In this document: in pieces, positions 52,801 through 64,000 of the stretch | Layout of the letters: each line of letters opens with the position of its first letter | Position numbering within the stretch: the first letter of the stretch is position 1 | Source of the DNA: Platycnemis pennipes | Lineage: Eukaryota > Arthropoda > Insecta > Odonata > Platycnemididae | Reading direction: 5' to 3' | Assembly: GCA_933228895.1 (NCBI GenBank) | Contig: OW121854.1 | Span: 10,667,131 to 10,731,130 of the forward strand | Length of the DNA stretch: 64,000 nt | The notes under the pieces: generated by a model | The model's database searches: none | What the model was told of the DNA's origin: nothing | Seen by the model: only the letters and a program-made list of their open reading frames with translations | Position numbers and translations under genes: made by a program

Positions 52801-55800
52801 AATAAATAATACAAATGTTAAATTTTAAGTGTTATATCCTTATTATACAAAAATATGAAGCTAACGAAAATTATAGACATTTTAAAATAGTCATTTTGAA
52901 AATATTCATAATTTTAAAAACGCAGCGGTCTCTCAGACCGCACGTCACCGGTTAAGGGTTAAGAGGTGGATGTTTAATATGGAGGGGCTTAGTGCAGTCT
53001 TAAATTATTTTTCTTTCATTAAAAAAATCATCAGTCCTCAGAAGGATGACGGCAAATTTTAACTAATAGCTTGAACTCTCATACAATCTAATCATTCCAC
53101 CATATCATTTTGGATTCGTTAATATCAGGGTACCATCTCACAGTAATACATCATATTGGTTTCTTACCAATAACCACTATAGGACTTGGTCGATCATGAA
53201 TCCTTTACAAATGTATGGATATTTTGTGATAATGCATGCAATTTATGATCTAAAATTTAATGCAATTTAATAGTTTTAATAGGTAAATGACAGCAAAAGT
53301 GTGTGCATCCATTAAAAAAATTTCACTTCCTAATTTACAACTGGGCTTTAATGGACAATGGGATACTTGCAAAAATTATTACTGAATATCAGTAACTATA
53401 ATTAGGTACTAAAGATCATCAATAATAGCAGTATTCAAATGCTAATCTTTAGTAATTGTAATGCATTCAGTGATAATTTTCTGTATTGGGAAGTCACTGA
53501 CTATTTTTTAGGTATGAATGGACATAAGGCTGTTTATTAAAGTGGAATAAACAAAAATTAAAACAATGGCCTTATGATTATGGTAAACTTACCAAGTACA
53601 CTACAAATGGAGCAATTAGATTTGCCACATAGCCCATTATGTGAATGAACGCAACACCTTGCGCTCGAACTACAGTTGGCAATATCTCAGCAGCATACTG
53701 CAGTCCAATGTTGTATGAAATGTTGATACTGAATCGTCCCATGATTGCCAGAGCTGCAGCTACAGCACCTAAAGACAAAATGAATCCATCAACTTCGAGT
53801 CTGCATGCATTGGTGCATGAGGTGTCTAGTGGAATGATAAGGGCATGATGCACAATATGAGCACAACACACGTGTGGATTTCATGTGCTACTTTCTAAGG
53901 TACATTGTCACAAAAACAATGCAATCTTGTTCCTTCACCAAGTCATGGCCGTTCAAAACTTCTCTCCATTTTTAAAGGTGAAACTATGCTATTTTCCTCT
54001 AGGGTAAAACTTTATGTACAACTGCGGTTACACTAGATACCTTATCACCACGTGAGATGATGCTTCTATATTGAAACATAAGATGAGAAAAAATTTCTGT
54101 AAGATATGGTATAGTTATACATATTTCATGATCAAACTTCACTTACAATTGCAGAATCTGACTTTTTCCATTTGCTTCCCTAGAACCCACTTATATATGT
54201 ACTACAAATCTCTGGACAGGTGAATGCATCACCTATTATTATTACTGAATCCCAATGCTTCATGGAGTCCAGGTGAGGCCTCACAAGTGTGAAATAACAT
54301 CTATCTTTTACTTGTCAACTAGATCACTTTCCCTCAGTTTGTTTGATAAATTCCCGTCTCTTCAGCGGTATACCCCACACGTGTGAAACAAGAGTGACAA
54401 CCTGACATTTAACTTCACTTGCTACACTTATTTCTATTCCGCCAACATTTTAATTTTGAGTTTTATATGATTTCTTCAGCTCTACAGGAATGAAAGAGCA
54501 TTTTTTTAAGGAATCACTTTCATCCCCCAGTCTTGACCCCATAGTTTATGAAGTTGAGATTGGTTGTGAGTGACAGTTTTTGTGTTTATTTCTCTTTAGA
54601 TGACTACCTTATCAGCAGATAATTTTAGGTCATTGGAAATTTTGTCTGTGATATCACTGATGTAAATATGTAATAATACAGGGCCAATAACACTTCCTTG
54701 AGGAACCACCCAAACTACATCAGAGCTGCTTTATTGTGAGCTGCTTTTTGCTTGTGGACTGTTGATTATCCAATTTATAATTTAATTTCTAATTCTACAT
54801 GCCAGGAGTTTGGATATTACCTTGTTATGAGTAAACTAGTCATATTCCATCTCAAAATCCAAAGAAAAAAAAACTGCATCCATTTGCTCTGTGTGATTGC
54901 AGTGAATGGTGATTTAATCACATATACTGCCACACTGGGAGTACTGGGTACACAGTGTGGTATTAGGGGTTAATTCATTTGGGAGGTCATCCTTGTTTCT
55001 TATTGCCTGCAAAACTAATCTTACGAAGCAATCTTTGTGTCTTCAAGGTGGCTTTTAACGTCTTGCATACCTTGAGGAGCAGCTGTGGCTAGTATGCTGA
55101 AAATGCCAGAGGCGACCAGAGTGCCAAATGCAAGCCATCTTCTTCCCCATCGATCCAGGACGACGATCAGCGTTGTGTCCGCTGGAAGCTCTGTGGCACA
55201 AGCCACGGTAAATGTCACAAAAAGATCAAAGCCAAGATTCCCCACGTTTCGGACATGCCCATCGTAAGCCAGGGATATGATCATCCTGCAAGAAAGAATT
55301 CTCAAAGTGAGTAATATTTCATAGTTAGCGAAACTGAACCTGCTTTCAATGGGAACCTGATGAGTTGGAATCACTCAAATGCTGCAAATTTATGCAGCGC
55401 ACACATTTGAATTTATGTAATTGTCTTAAAAAAGGAAGCTGTCTCAGGCAACACTATAGTAAATTGTCGTAGTTTGAAGTAGTTTGATGAATAATTGCTA
55501 TTGTTAATGTTGAATCTCTATTTCATCCAAGGAATAGTAATTCTTTAGTATTGGCAGAGAAACACTATGCTGATGTAGGATTAGAGATGGGTAAATTACC
55601 GTAATTTTCAATTGAGGTAAATCACCGTGGTAAATTACGGTAATTTTCGAAAATTACCGTAATTTTCCGGTAATTTTAAGTTTTGAGCTGCAAATCCTTA
55701 TCAGAGGACTCAAAACAAAATCAAATAGCATTGAGATATAAATGCCGACGCTTATATCAAACATATCACGACGTTTATCAATAATAACTCATTAAAAAAT

Positions 55801-58800
55801 TAAAACAAATTTGGCAGCAATATGCAATTTGCCTCTCTTTTGTCACACCATGAGAAATTTTCGTTCCAAAGACATACCTCGGCGCAATGTGCATTTGTTA
55901 TTTTATTTTGAATTAATTGGAATTAATCATGGATGCAATGTAAAAAAATCGTTTTAGCTTCTTAATTTATAATATTACCAATTCCAATGGTTTCTTCATG
56001 AGGAAGAAATTTACTGAAAAATAAATTTTCTGAAAATTACCGTGTATTACGGTAATTTTCAGGTGTGTTGGTAAATTACGAAAAATACCACAGTAATTTA
56101 CGAAAATTACCATGGTAATTTACCAAGTTGCCCATCTCTACGTAGGATGCAAAAGGAAGAAAACCTCTCCTAAGAGGAATCCAAAGCTACATTTACAAAG
56201 TCCCAAATTAAGTTATGGCCTTAGTTCCTAGGGTAGTATGCAAGTTGATGGCACCATTGCTGCTTTACCTGTCTCACTGGACTTCAACCATCTCAAATCT
56301 GTGGGTTAATATTTATTTATGTTTCCAGGGTGGATGGTGCCATGAGCCAAAATATCGGCAAAAATTTACACTTACATGTCATTGTCTGGGGGCATTTAGT
56401 TACCTGATGCTAGTAAGTGTGGAACAGTTCCCATATTAAACTATTTCTTGTGGAATTAACAAAGTGACAATTTCTTTTTACAATGTTCTGGAGTAATACC
56501 ACAAAGTGGAGCCTAGGAGAGGACCACTAATTTTATTGAATATCAAAGCTGCAATAGTGATTTTGACAACAATGGAAGCAAAATTTTTATTTCTAATTGC
56601 CACACATTAGTAAAATAAAAACTAAATGTATATCTATGAAATGAAATTCTGGGCACCTTTTTCTTAAGATGTATAATATACGTTAAATTTCCATTGGCAT
56701 TTTCCAACAGTGAGGCTAGCATTTGATGTAACGGAGGGCATTATGAGGGTTAATTCCTGTGCGGATAGGGCAAGAGGGATTGGCTCAGAGTTCCAAGATC
56801 ACATCAAAATGACCCATAGAGTCAAATTTTTTAATTTTTAGTACATATCCATATAAACCATTATGCACATGAATGAAATTTCATGTTGCATTTTTTCTTT
56901 CTTTCTCACATATCAACAGATGTAGGGGGCTTGGGTGTAGAAGAGGGAAAAGGCACAGATAAGGGTATACTCAGGCTCAGGGACTAGATAGCAAAAAAAT
57001 TGTGTTGACATAAGTTGAAAGAATTGATAATATACCATCAAAAAACCTAGGAAGAGACATAAGAGAGATTTTACAATGAGGGAGTTTGGCCCAAGGGTCT
57101 CATTTCTCACTCTCCTCTAATTATTCAGCCTTTAGTTGATTTCAATTGTGGCCTGGATGAGTCATGGGAAGAATAGTTTGCTTCAATCCCTGGGGGATGA
57201 GGGGGGGGGCAATAATAATTGCTTAAGGAAGCTGTTATTTTCCATAGCGAGTGTTTCCCATTGGAGAGCAAGTTAAGTCAACAAAAGGCCAAATATCTTT
57301 AACAGAGAAGGCATTGTCAAATGTATGGAAACTTTTGTTCTGTGATAAAACTGTCTGGTGAATTACAATGGGGGCGTTTACTCGGAACCAAAATCGCAAT
57401 TTTGTACACTAAATCGTTAGATGGACACGAAAAACTAATTTTTGTGAAAAAATTAATCTTCTAACCACAATAAATTCACTCATAAATCAAAATTTTAAGT
57501 AAGCAAAAGGTGACGCCCACCAAAAATGCTGCTGTGATAACATTGATGTCATTTTCCTCCCGTCCTTGACTGCTTTTAGGGGAGGGAAAGGGAGTGGAGG
57601 GGGATTCTCGGAAGATCTGCTCGCATAGATGCTGTCGTAATCGCTCCCATTGGCCGAGTCAGCTGTGTCATTGCGATAAGGCAAAGTAGCTTCTCAGGCT
57701 CAGTTGTGATTGGACGAAGTCGATTAACGTCGGATGTTGCACCACTTTTCCGAAAGGGTTAAAAACATCAGTTTTTCGCTGCTTATAACTCAGGAAATAA
57801 TTGAAGGATCAAAAAACGGAAACATACAGGTCTTTTTATTTTACAAACTCTATCAGATTCGGCAATAAAAAAAATATGGTAAACGACCCCATTCCAACTG
57901 GCTTTACAGGAGGCCCTTATATAAGAAGCAAGATCACCATCTCAACACTTAAAATAGTAATCTTTGCTGACTGAAAAGTAAACAAAACTGTTGTCCAAGC
58001 AATAATATTAGATACCCCAGAAAAAGAAATCCAGCTTCAACATTCCAAGCTTTCAGAAGGTCATGAAAGGCCGTTCAAGTAATGCGCAGAGCTTATCCTT
58101 AGACCTCCTCCCAGCGATCAGCCTCTCCAATCCCTTGCATGCAACATCCCCTCCCCCTCCATGAGGTTGCTCATTGTTAAGCCATTGTATTTTCATTTGC
58201 TCCATAACACATGGCATTTGGTTGTAAAATAAGATAAATAAAGCATGTGCCACCAATGCCAAACTCGACATGGATGAGCTTACCATATTATGATGAGAAG
58301 TATGGTTGTCCTCCTCATCCTTGGAGTCCTAAATATGTCTATAATGGAGTACTTCTTCTCCTCGTCTTCTTCCTTCTTCATCTTTAAGCAACTTTCCTGT
58401 AATTTAAATGAGCCTTCTTACAACTGACTTTGCCAGACCTTTTATTAACATTTATCAATCTTCGTATATCAATGAAATCAGTAACAAAATCACTTGTGAC
58501 CTTTGGTTAATTGCTACTTATGTGGACATTTAAAGGTGTTCTGCAACAATTATCTGAAAATATTTATTCTTGGTGACATGACTGGACTAAAATCAGTCAA
58601 AAACAAGTAATGGCTAAAAACAAATGATCAAATTATAATCAGACCAAATTCATAATGTGGGTGGAGAAAATATCAGTGCATCCAGTGATTTCAAATAATT
58701 ATGTATGGGTATCCCTCTCTTTCTGCCACCTTTCTTTCTCAATCATTTCATAGCTTGTGACTTTACACCAAGTGGAATTTCTTTACAACTTCATGGAAAT

Positions 58801-61800
58801 GTTTTACTTACCACTTTAATGGCATCCATTTCATATATGGTCAAAGCAAATAGAAAGTTCATGCCTGGCTTTAAAGCCTCAAAATGCCCACAAAACGTTG
58901 GACCAATCTTTCAGAAATTCAGCAAAGTGCCTCAGTTAACTTACCCTGAATTCCTCATAGACTGAGGGATCAATCTTCTTCCTGTTGATTTTCTCAAACT
59001 TCTTCATGATTTTGATTGCTTTGTCCACTTTACCCTGAGATACAAGCCACCTGAAACAAAAGTGATTATCTCCATCATAAATGTGCTCTTACATTCAATT
59101 GAGTTTCACCCCAAAGAAAATAGGCTTTTTTTTGCAAGCTATTTCCATGATCCAGGCCCTTTATGTGTGGCAAAATGCCGAAATAAACATCAGCAAGCTG
59201 TTGAGAGAGGAAAATGGAAGGACAGGGCTGACATTTGGAATTCATTTGGTTGATTTTAGTACTTGAGACGGCATGCATATTTAAGTTTAACAAAGTATTT
59301 GTGTTGGAGTAAAGGCATCCATGGAGTTATGTGAAGACTTTCACTGAAAGCTCCTTGGAATTTTTGTTTGTGTTCTTCCACATCGGGCATAGAAAGATGT
59401 TTCAAGAAAATTCCAGTGCCTTTTTCAGATTTGAAGGAGGACCAGAAAGAAGCATGCAAATGTATGTGAAACTTGTTGAAATAATGGTTGGTGGATGCAT
59501 CATACCAAGAATGGGAGTGCTCAGGAGAAAGCACTCAACAATGGAAGGACTCAGGAGAAAAAACTCAAGACCTGGAGAAATTTTAATCTGAACCAGAATA
59601 CCTGGAAAATTCAGGGAATAATTGAAATCCCAATGAACACCTATCCCAGACAGCACGTAAATTTCCGTATCTAGATATTAAGGGCGACAAACAAGATGCA
59701 AGTCACACCACCTCGGGAATTTGTAAAAGGTACATTAATGATATGTTACATAAATTAAAAAATGAAGAGCGCATAATGCAAGGTAGCGCTGGCACACTAT
59801 AAATAATACTGGGAGAGTTTAATTGATGCCCGTATTTTTAAATAGAACTAAATAATTGCAAGAGATACGCTATATCTAATTTGTCTTGGATACAAGTGTC
59901 CCGTTGGCACACAGTTTGAGATCTATTTTTTGTCCACCGTGGAAGACTACCACCCAGGAACAACACATGGAATGCTGAACCAGCATTCCCAGTGGAACGC
60001 TGAACCATGGAAAGCGAAGTGGACTAGTCCACTTTGTTTTTGGAATTCCGCTCATTACATGTGAGCATTGCTGTGCTTCAAATTCATCAACATGTTAGCA
60101 ATACGATCTGTTGCGAATAAAAACCTATGTCAACTTCTCAATACTGGAGTGGCGTATCGGATACATTCTAAAGCTTGGCCAGCTCCACAGACTCAAAGTA
60201 ATTTGTGCTGATCTTAACGCTCGCATGTGTGATAACTTTTATTGTTCTCTGTTTTCTTTGCCAGCTATATATTTGTATTTGTTTGGCAACTATATTTAAT
60301 TATTTTCTAATTGTTTATTTTTGTCTGCATATTTTTTATGTGCCATATGCAATATATAATACTTGTCGTTTGGCAAATAAATATTATTATTATTACGCAA
60401 ATTGCTCCAAGATGGTTCATTTACTGATTAGTGAAACGGTGATGAAGGCTGGTTTGCGTGGCCCTCGGGAAATCATCTGATATGTCGCCTTAATTAATTT
60501 AACCATTATAATGGTAAGTTTTACAATGGAACGTAAGAGCCAATGACAATATATATTTGAAAGTAGCATAGGAAACCTAGGCAGCAGCCACCATATTGTA
60601 TTCCTGGACTTTCGTATCTCTTCGTATATTATTCGTAGACGACATATGCATAGTCGATATCTTGTTCGTCCACAGTCGGCCAATGGATGGTATACGTGGA
60701 CGAAATGACCCAATAGGTATACGCGAATCTTTCTTGTCAATGGATACTATCCGGATATGAAAAGCATACGATTGCATCTGTGCTACCTGGTTATAGTGCC
60801 GATAACTTGCTAATGGTCAAGTCATAACCTATAGTGTCAAAACATAACCTCTTTAAAATATGGGCATTACACTAAACACTTTCTTTTTTCTTGAAGTTTC
60901 CCCTCACTTTCCACCCCATGTGGGCGATCTGTGATTTAAGTGTGAATGATATTGAGGACATTCAGAACCACCTCCCCAGTATTAAATGGTATAGCCTTTA
61001 TTGAAAGCTAGATACCCTTTTATAAATAAATATATTTGAATCATTTTTTCTGTAGAAATAGTCTGACCCTGCCTCCAATGCTAAGTAATCATTTAACTGA
61101 TCACAAGAGTTTTCTGATAACACCCTTATGGCAGTCAAGCTATACAACACTCATAGTCAGACGAAATCTAATGAAAGGATGGCAAGGTGTGCTTCTCTAA
61201 TTTTTGGTCACATTTTTGGAAACAACTTTAATTGCAGTTAGCTTTCAGTGACTTGTGACTGAAGTTTACCCTTTACTACATGCATAGAAGCATGCAGGAA
61301 GAAGAGGAGTCTGATTTAAAGGGATATTAATGGGAGGTGTTTCATTTTAATAAAGAATGAATAAATGTTTCTCTTCATACACATTTGTCTGATTTAACTC
61401 ATGACTCCCATTTACCTGCTACAATTATTTGATGAAATTAAGGGCTTGGTTGTATGTCATAGCAAGTCAAATTGTGTTCTCTGAATATAATTGTATTTCA
61501 TCAAGATGATGCAATTTCCTTTCAGCCAGTATGGGTATGCATGTATATTGAATGTACCTCTTTTTTGAGCTTAATGGTAACCATACCTGGGACCCAGACA
61601 GTTTAAATATTTTTTGTATAACATCCGTCTTTGTTATCCAATTTGTTTCAGAATCTCACATTCTGCCGTTGCTTGATATTTTACAATATATAGCACATGT
61701 ATGCTGAGAATAGATTTAATACATTATTTATCTCTTTTTCTGTGATGGAAAAAATCTAGATATGATCTAGATGATCTATGAAAAGTAGAGGACATTTGGT

Positions 61801-62215
61801 AGAGATTTATATAGATATAATACAGGTTGTTTTCGGATACCATGTATACAGGCATCTGTATATTATACAGATGTCATCCTTTTTGTGCTAATAGGGTGTT
61901 TTGCCCAATATTTGTTTATTTTGTATTTCAACTTTACAACTGTCCATCAGATCAAGCATTTTCATGGGTGTCAAAATCAATTGACCAATATAGTATGCAT
62001 GCGAGTATTCGTTGATTATTACCTTGCACTCTCCGGGACCATCCAGGGCGTGAATGCAGCTAGCAGCAAGGGAGCTGACGATGCGATGGCAAAGTACCTC
62101 CAGTTGCTGATCCCATATGCAATCCACGGCAGAGCTACAGTTCCCAGAGTGAAGTAGATGGCAATGGACATGTTGGCCACAAAAGTCCTCCAGCTTGGGC
62201 CAACGTATTCCAACA
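49625..62215 (-). CDS. SLC22-family organic ion transporter (MFS), C-terminal seven coding exons
   Basis: Minus-strand exons 62215-62023, 59050-58945, 58396-58284, 55285-55071, 53768-53593, 50466-50291 and 49883-49625 join in phase to about 412 codons ending in TGA. SLC22 proteins are plasma-membrane carriers with 12 helices for organic cations, anions or zwitterions such as carnitine and carcinine. Seen: EYVGPSWRTF at the family-specific position, PESARWLVSQGKVDKA, the MFS loop DRWGRRW, YAAEILPTVVRAQG and LFLPETLDQELP. These match the region from about helix 5 to the tail. The N-terminal part with the large extracellular loop and first MFS signature is outside the window. The substrate cannot be told from this part. 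Transposons fill the introns, but no exon is damaged. Confidence 0.93.
50291..50466 (-). CDS. SLC22-like, sixth coding exon in window
   Basis: 176 bases. The acceptor is AACTCTGAACAG and the donor GTCAGT. The exon encodes ETVDRILPLLVLGVLSFAGG, ILALFLPETLDQELP (helix 12 and the P-E-T-x-x-x-x-L-P end typical of SLC22), then DGEDFGKNQKFWEFPCC. A piggyBac element lies in the intron upstream. Confidence 0.95.
50826..52958 (-). mobile_element. piggyBac-superfamily transposon 2, inside the SLC22-like gene
   Basis: TTAA lies on both sides (50822-50825 and 52959-52962). The ends CCCTTAACTAGTGACGTGC and, inverted, CCCTTAACCGGTGACGTGC match at 17 of 19 positions. TCTCAGACCGCA near the right end and TGGGAGACCGCA near the left are subterminal repeats in inverse arrangement. 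It is 2.13 kb with a partial transposase on the minus strand, so it was internally deleted. Confidence 0.92.
51538..52228 (-). pseudogene. piggyBac transposase, C-terminal part, broken
   Basis: The minus strand reads FKMYIPS, a TAG near 52207, PAKCGLKMMCLTDAETVTCL, NITADNWFTSIELVQKL with the catalytic D-N-W-F, a TAA near 51960, LTYVGTIRKNKREI, then 51879-51538 open with VVCLVSSMHY, KPEVIAFHNATKGGVDTLDK and SGRRTRRWPMAVFF. The N-terminal half is missing. A cysteine-rich C-terminal finger may persist at 51480-51300 with stops. Confidence 0.88.
52963..53592. other. Intron, no gene
   Basis: AT-rich intron of the SLC22-like gene; nothing recognisable. Confidence 0.5.
53593..53768 (-). CDS. SLC22-like, fifth coding exon in window
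   Basis: 176 bases. The acceptor is TTTTGTCTTTAG and the donor GTAAGT. The exon encodes AVAAALAIMGRFSINISYNI, then GLQYAAEILPTVVRAQG, then a helix ending APFVVYL. The Y-x-x-E-x-x-P-T-x-x-R block is conserved among SLC22 members. Confidence 0.95.
53769..55070. other. Intron, no gene recognised
   Basis: No domain-bearing frame is seen. The passage at 54440-54720 (GAGGAACCACCCAAACTACA near 54700) resembles decayed retroelement coding sequence, but I cannot assign it. Confidence 0.35.
55071..55285 (-). CDS. SLC22-like, fourth coding exon in window
   Basis: 215 bases. The acceptor is TTTCTTGCAG and the donor GTATGC. The exon encodes WMIISLAYDGHVRNVGNLGF, then CATELPADTTLIVVLDRWGR, then RWLAFGTLVASGIFSILATA: helices 7-9 with the second MFS D-R-x-G-R-R loop. 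Confidence 0.95.
55582..56140. mobile_element. hAT MITE family 1, copy 3
   Basis: The ends are TAGAGATGGGTAAATTACCG and TTGCCCATCTCTA. The flanks TGTAGGAT (55574-55581) and CGTAGGAT (56141-56148) match at 7 of 8. It has the same orientation as copy 2 and lies in an SLC22-like intron. Confidence 0.93.
57367..57893. mobile_element. MITE family 2, copy 2
   Basis: It is co-linear with 46032-46539 in the same orientation, beginning AATGGGGGCGTTTACTCGG and ending TAAACGACCCCATT. It carries a small insertion (GGGAAAGGGAGTGG) and a few deletions relative to copy 1. Confidence 0.82.
58284..58396 (-). CDS. SLC22-like, third coding exon in window
   Basis: 113 bases. The acceptor is AAATTACAG and the donor GTAAGC. 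The exon encodes a highly charged loop (ESCLKMKKEEDEEKKYSIID), then IFRTPRMRRTTILLIII, which leads into helix 7. The tryptophan codon TG|G is split. Confidence 0.92.
58945..59050 (-). CDS. SLC22-like, second coding exon in window
   Basis: 106 bases. The acceptor is TTTGTTTCAG and the donor GTAAGT. The exon encodes RWLVSQGKVDKAIKIMKKFE, then KINRKKIDPSVYEEFR, the large cytosolic loop after helix 6. PES-R-W-L is a hallmark of SLC22. Confidence 0.92.
59051..62022. other. Intron, mostly featureless
   Basis: No gene is seen. A 9-bp hairpin (GGAATGCTG, loop AAC, CAGCATTCC) lies at about 59970-59990. A LINE 3' tail at about 60290-60397 is listed separately. The rest is AT-rich unique-looking sequence. 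Confidence 0.45.
60290..60397 (+). mobile_element. LINE 3'-UTR fragment with (TTA)n tail
   Basis: T-rich sequence with CTTGTCGTTTGGCAAATAAA followed by TATTATTATTATTACGC, a polyadenylation signal directly joined to a (TTA)n tail. This is the usual 3' end of several arthropod LINE families. The 20256-20548 element has the same kind of end. No coding part is recognised. Confidence 0.55.
62023..62215 (-). CDS. SLC22-like, first coding exon in window
   Basis: The acceptor ATACCTTTCAG ends at 62216 and the donor GTAATA starts at 62022. The exon encodes EYVGPSWRTFVANMSIAIYF, a helix, YGISNWRYFAIASS, another helix, and WMVPESAR, whose arginine codon is split (AG|G). These are about helices 5 and 6. 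Confidence 0.93.
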
Positions 62216-63137
62216 CTGAAAGGTATCACAAAACAAACCGCTCGAGAAAACCATTGTTGAGGAAGTTAACTAATTGCCATTCCACATTGACAGTTTATCT
62301 GGCACTTCTAATGGGGAGAAAATTTTCAGAAACTGCAATATTTTCTCTCAGTTGCACACTGAAGATTGTTGTTTTTCCTGAAAATTAACCAGAGGAATAG
62401 AAAACACCCACTACCAGAGCAAATAGCTCAGGGACAAGGGCCCCTGATTCACCCCATCATCTGCAGTGCAACACTGGGAATTCATTGTTTAATGAAAGAA
62501 ACTATGTTCATTTCCACTGAAATTTACTTAGGTGTGAAGAAAGGAAGGGGATAAGTGGGGATTGGGGAAATGACGGTTAAGAAGGGAAGGGGGGGAGGAG
62601 GAGGTAAGGTGAATGGTAGGGGGAGGAAAGAAAGTGACCTTAGCTGAGAGTGAGTTTCATGGATATGAATCAGTTAGGAAGGGGGATTTTTAGGAGGGGT
62701 GAGTGGGTAGGGAACATATAGTGATTACATAATCGTTTTTTATTCGGGCTATTTGCAATCTCAAATTGTTCCATAAAGTTCAATTTCAGCCCTTTGTTAC
62801 ACATATGTAAAATCTTGGGTTTTAAATCACTAAAATTTTCTCCTTTTTCCTCTCCCCCCCAACGACCTGGTGGATATAAAAGACTGTTGCTCAGATACAA
62901 GGTACCTTGAGAATGACGAAATTTGTCGAAACCTAGGTCGGTTTTTAAAGAAGTTGCGTGGAATAGACTAAAAGTTTTTATTTTCATTCGTTACCATGAA
63001 TTAAGTAGATCGTTACGATCGCTTCAAACTCGGCAAATCGGCGCGAACAGTTCGTTGATGCACCACGTGACTCCTTGGTTGCCTCACTATAGTATGGTGG
63101 CCTCTAGCGGGAACTATTGAAACCTGGCGTTAAGGCA
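62216..63137. other. Intron, no gene
   Basis: Purine-rich G/A stretches at 62530-62720; otherwise nothing recognisable. The upstream exon of the SLC22-like gene is not found in the window. Confidence 0.45.
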
Positions 63138-63945
63138 TGGTTACACGATACATTAAGGAGGTTGGCTCGCGACTGCTTGAGTCAAGTTGTCTAAGGAATC
63201 TTATTACTTTAAGTACGAGTATATGCTTGCTAAGTGATCCTTACTTCACAAAGAAAATTACTTAAGCTATTGAAAGTCATAAGTATCACAAGAAATACAA
63301 TGGAAAGTCGAAGGATTTATTTTTTATGATAATTTTAATCAGCTCGACGATGGAGTCATTCAGCATTTACGTTAGTGAAATAAATTCATCTACTCAATGA
63401 ATTTACTAATGTATAACACCAGAATATTACATTCAAACGTCATGTTATAATATTTTTCTGAAATATTCTTCAATATCTCATTAGTGATGATATTATTCAT
63501 ACGCCATACAACTTGGCTAGAGCGACCGCAGCGCCACTTGAAGCCAGCTAACGAATGTCGTCTGCTATATGCGCAGAAATTGGTGGATTTGGCGAAAAAT
63601 ACGGTGGGTCGATGCCTTTTTTTTCGTGTCATTTTATTCCTTGTGAAATTACGCATTAAATATCAGTTTTTTGCAAAAATGACATTTCACTGTGGTATTT
63701 TTAATGTTATATTCCCATGTGATGGCCATTCTCGCCGTTAATCGTATGTAATTTCAGATGCGATTTGTGCAAAAAGGAGTATGGGTTGATTTAGTTATCT
63801 TTACTTTATTAGATAGACTAACTTTAGTTCTATAAATGCTGAAAATATAAAAAAAATGACATGACTTTCACTTTTTGGATCAACCTCCTCAACCCGTACG
63901 AGTTAATGTGTAAATGGATGAACGCGAAAATGCACCGTGTAACCA
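63138..63945. mobile_element. Putative TIR element with TGGTTACACG ends
   Basis: TGGTTACACGATACATTAA at the left and, inverted from the right, TGGTTACACGGTGCATTTT form imperfect terminal repeats of about 18 bases. The interior has an 85-codon frame without known motif. The target duplication could not be read, so the exact ends are uncertain. Confidence 0.5.
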
Positions 63946-64000
63946 CACCAAAATGTACAAATGAATGAATGCATGAACAGAATATAGAACCTGTACTATT

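Overview
This is a stretch of eukaryotic nuclear DNA, most likely from an arthropod. It is AT-rich, its genes are split by long introns with canonical GT-AG sites, and it is crowded with cut-and-paste DNA transposons (hAT, piggyBac, pogo/Tigger, IS630/Tc1-like) and non-LTR retroelements. I see no operons, bacterial-type ribosome binding sites, tRNA or rRNA genes, or CRISPR arrays. The species cannot be fixed from the sequence.

Two host genes face each other tail to tail. On the plus strand, 1134-29264 holds the last five coding exons of a heparan-alpha-glucosaminide N-acetyltransferase (HGSNAT), a lysosomal multi-pass membrane enzyme. On the minus strand, 62215-49625 holds the last seven coding exons of an SLC22-type organic ion transporter. 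All internal splice junctions keep phase. The 5' exons of both genes lie outside the window. The roughly 20 kb between the two 3' ends contains no host gene that I can recognise.

The rest is mobile DNA, much of it nested. Stack one (20551-26723): a TA-flanked TIR element (B2) is split by a Tigger element, which is split by an element with CAGGGTGTCCACT ends, which contains a 1.28 kb repeat (D). Stack two (32246-44462): a hAT element with a perfect 8-bp target duplication holds a piggyBac element, itself split by another hAT. It also holds a second D copy split by a full-length LINE. The LINE has two intact ORFs: ORF1 with a PHD finger and coiled coil, and ORF2 with endonuclease and reverse transcriptase. 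A canonical slippery heptamer sits two codons before the ORF1 stop, and ORF2 is open in the -1 frame from there.

Other elements are a 2.07 kb IS630/Tc1-like element with TIRs of about 400 bp (1945-4009), a decayed hAT transposase (6886-8560), an unclassified 1.9 kb element (about 10935-12855), an RTE-like reverse transcriptase fragment next to a Penelope-like fragment (14397-15730), four copies of one hAT MITE, an inverted pair of tRNA-like SINEs, a palindrome carrying two divergent CCAAT-TATA modules (26956-27302), a MITE built of CACAGTGT words (46663-47154), and a second piggyBac element inside the transporter gene (50826-52958).
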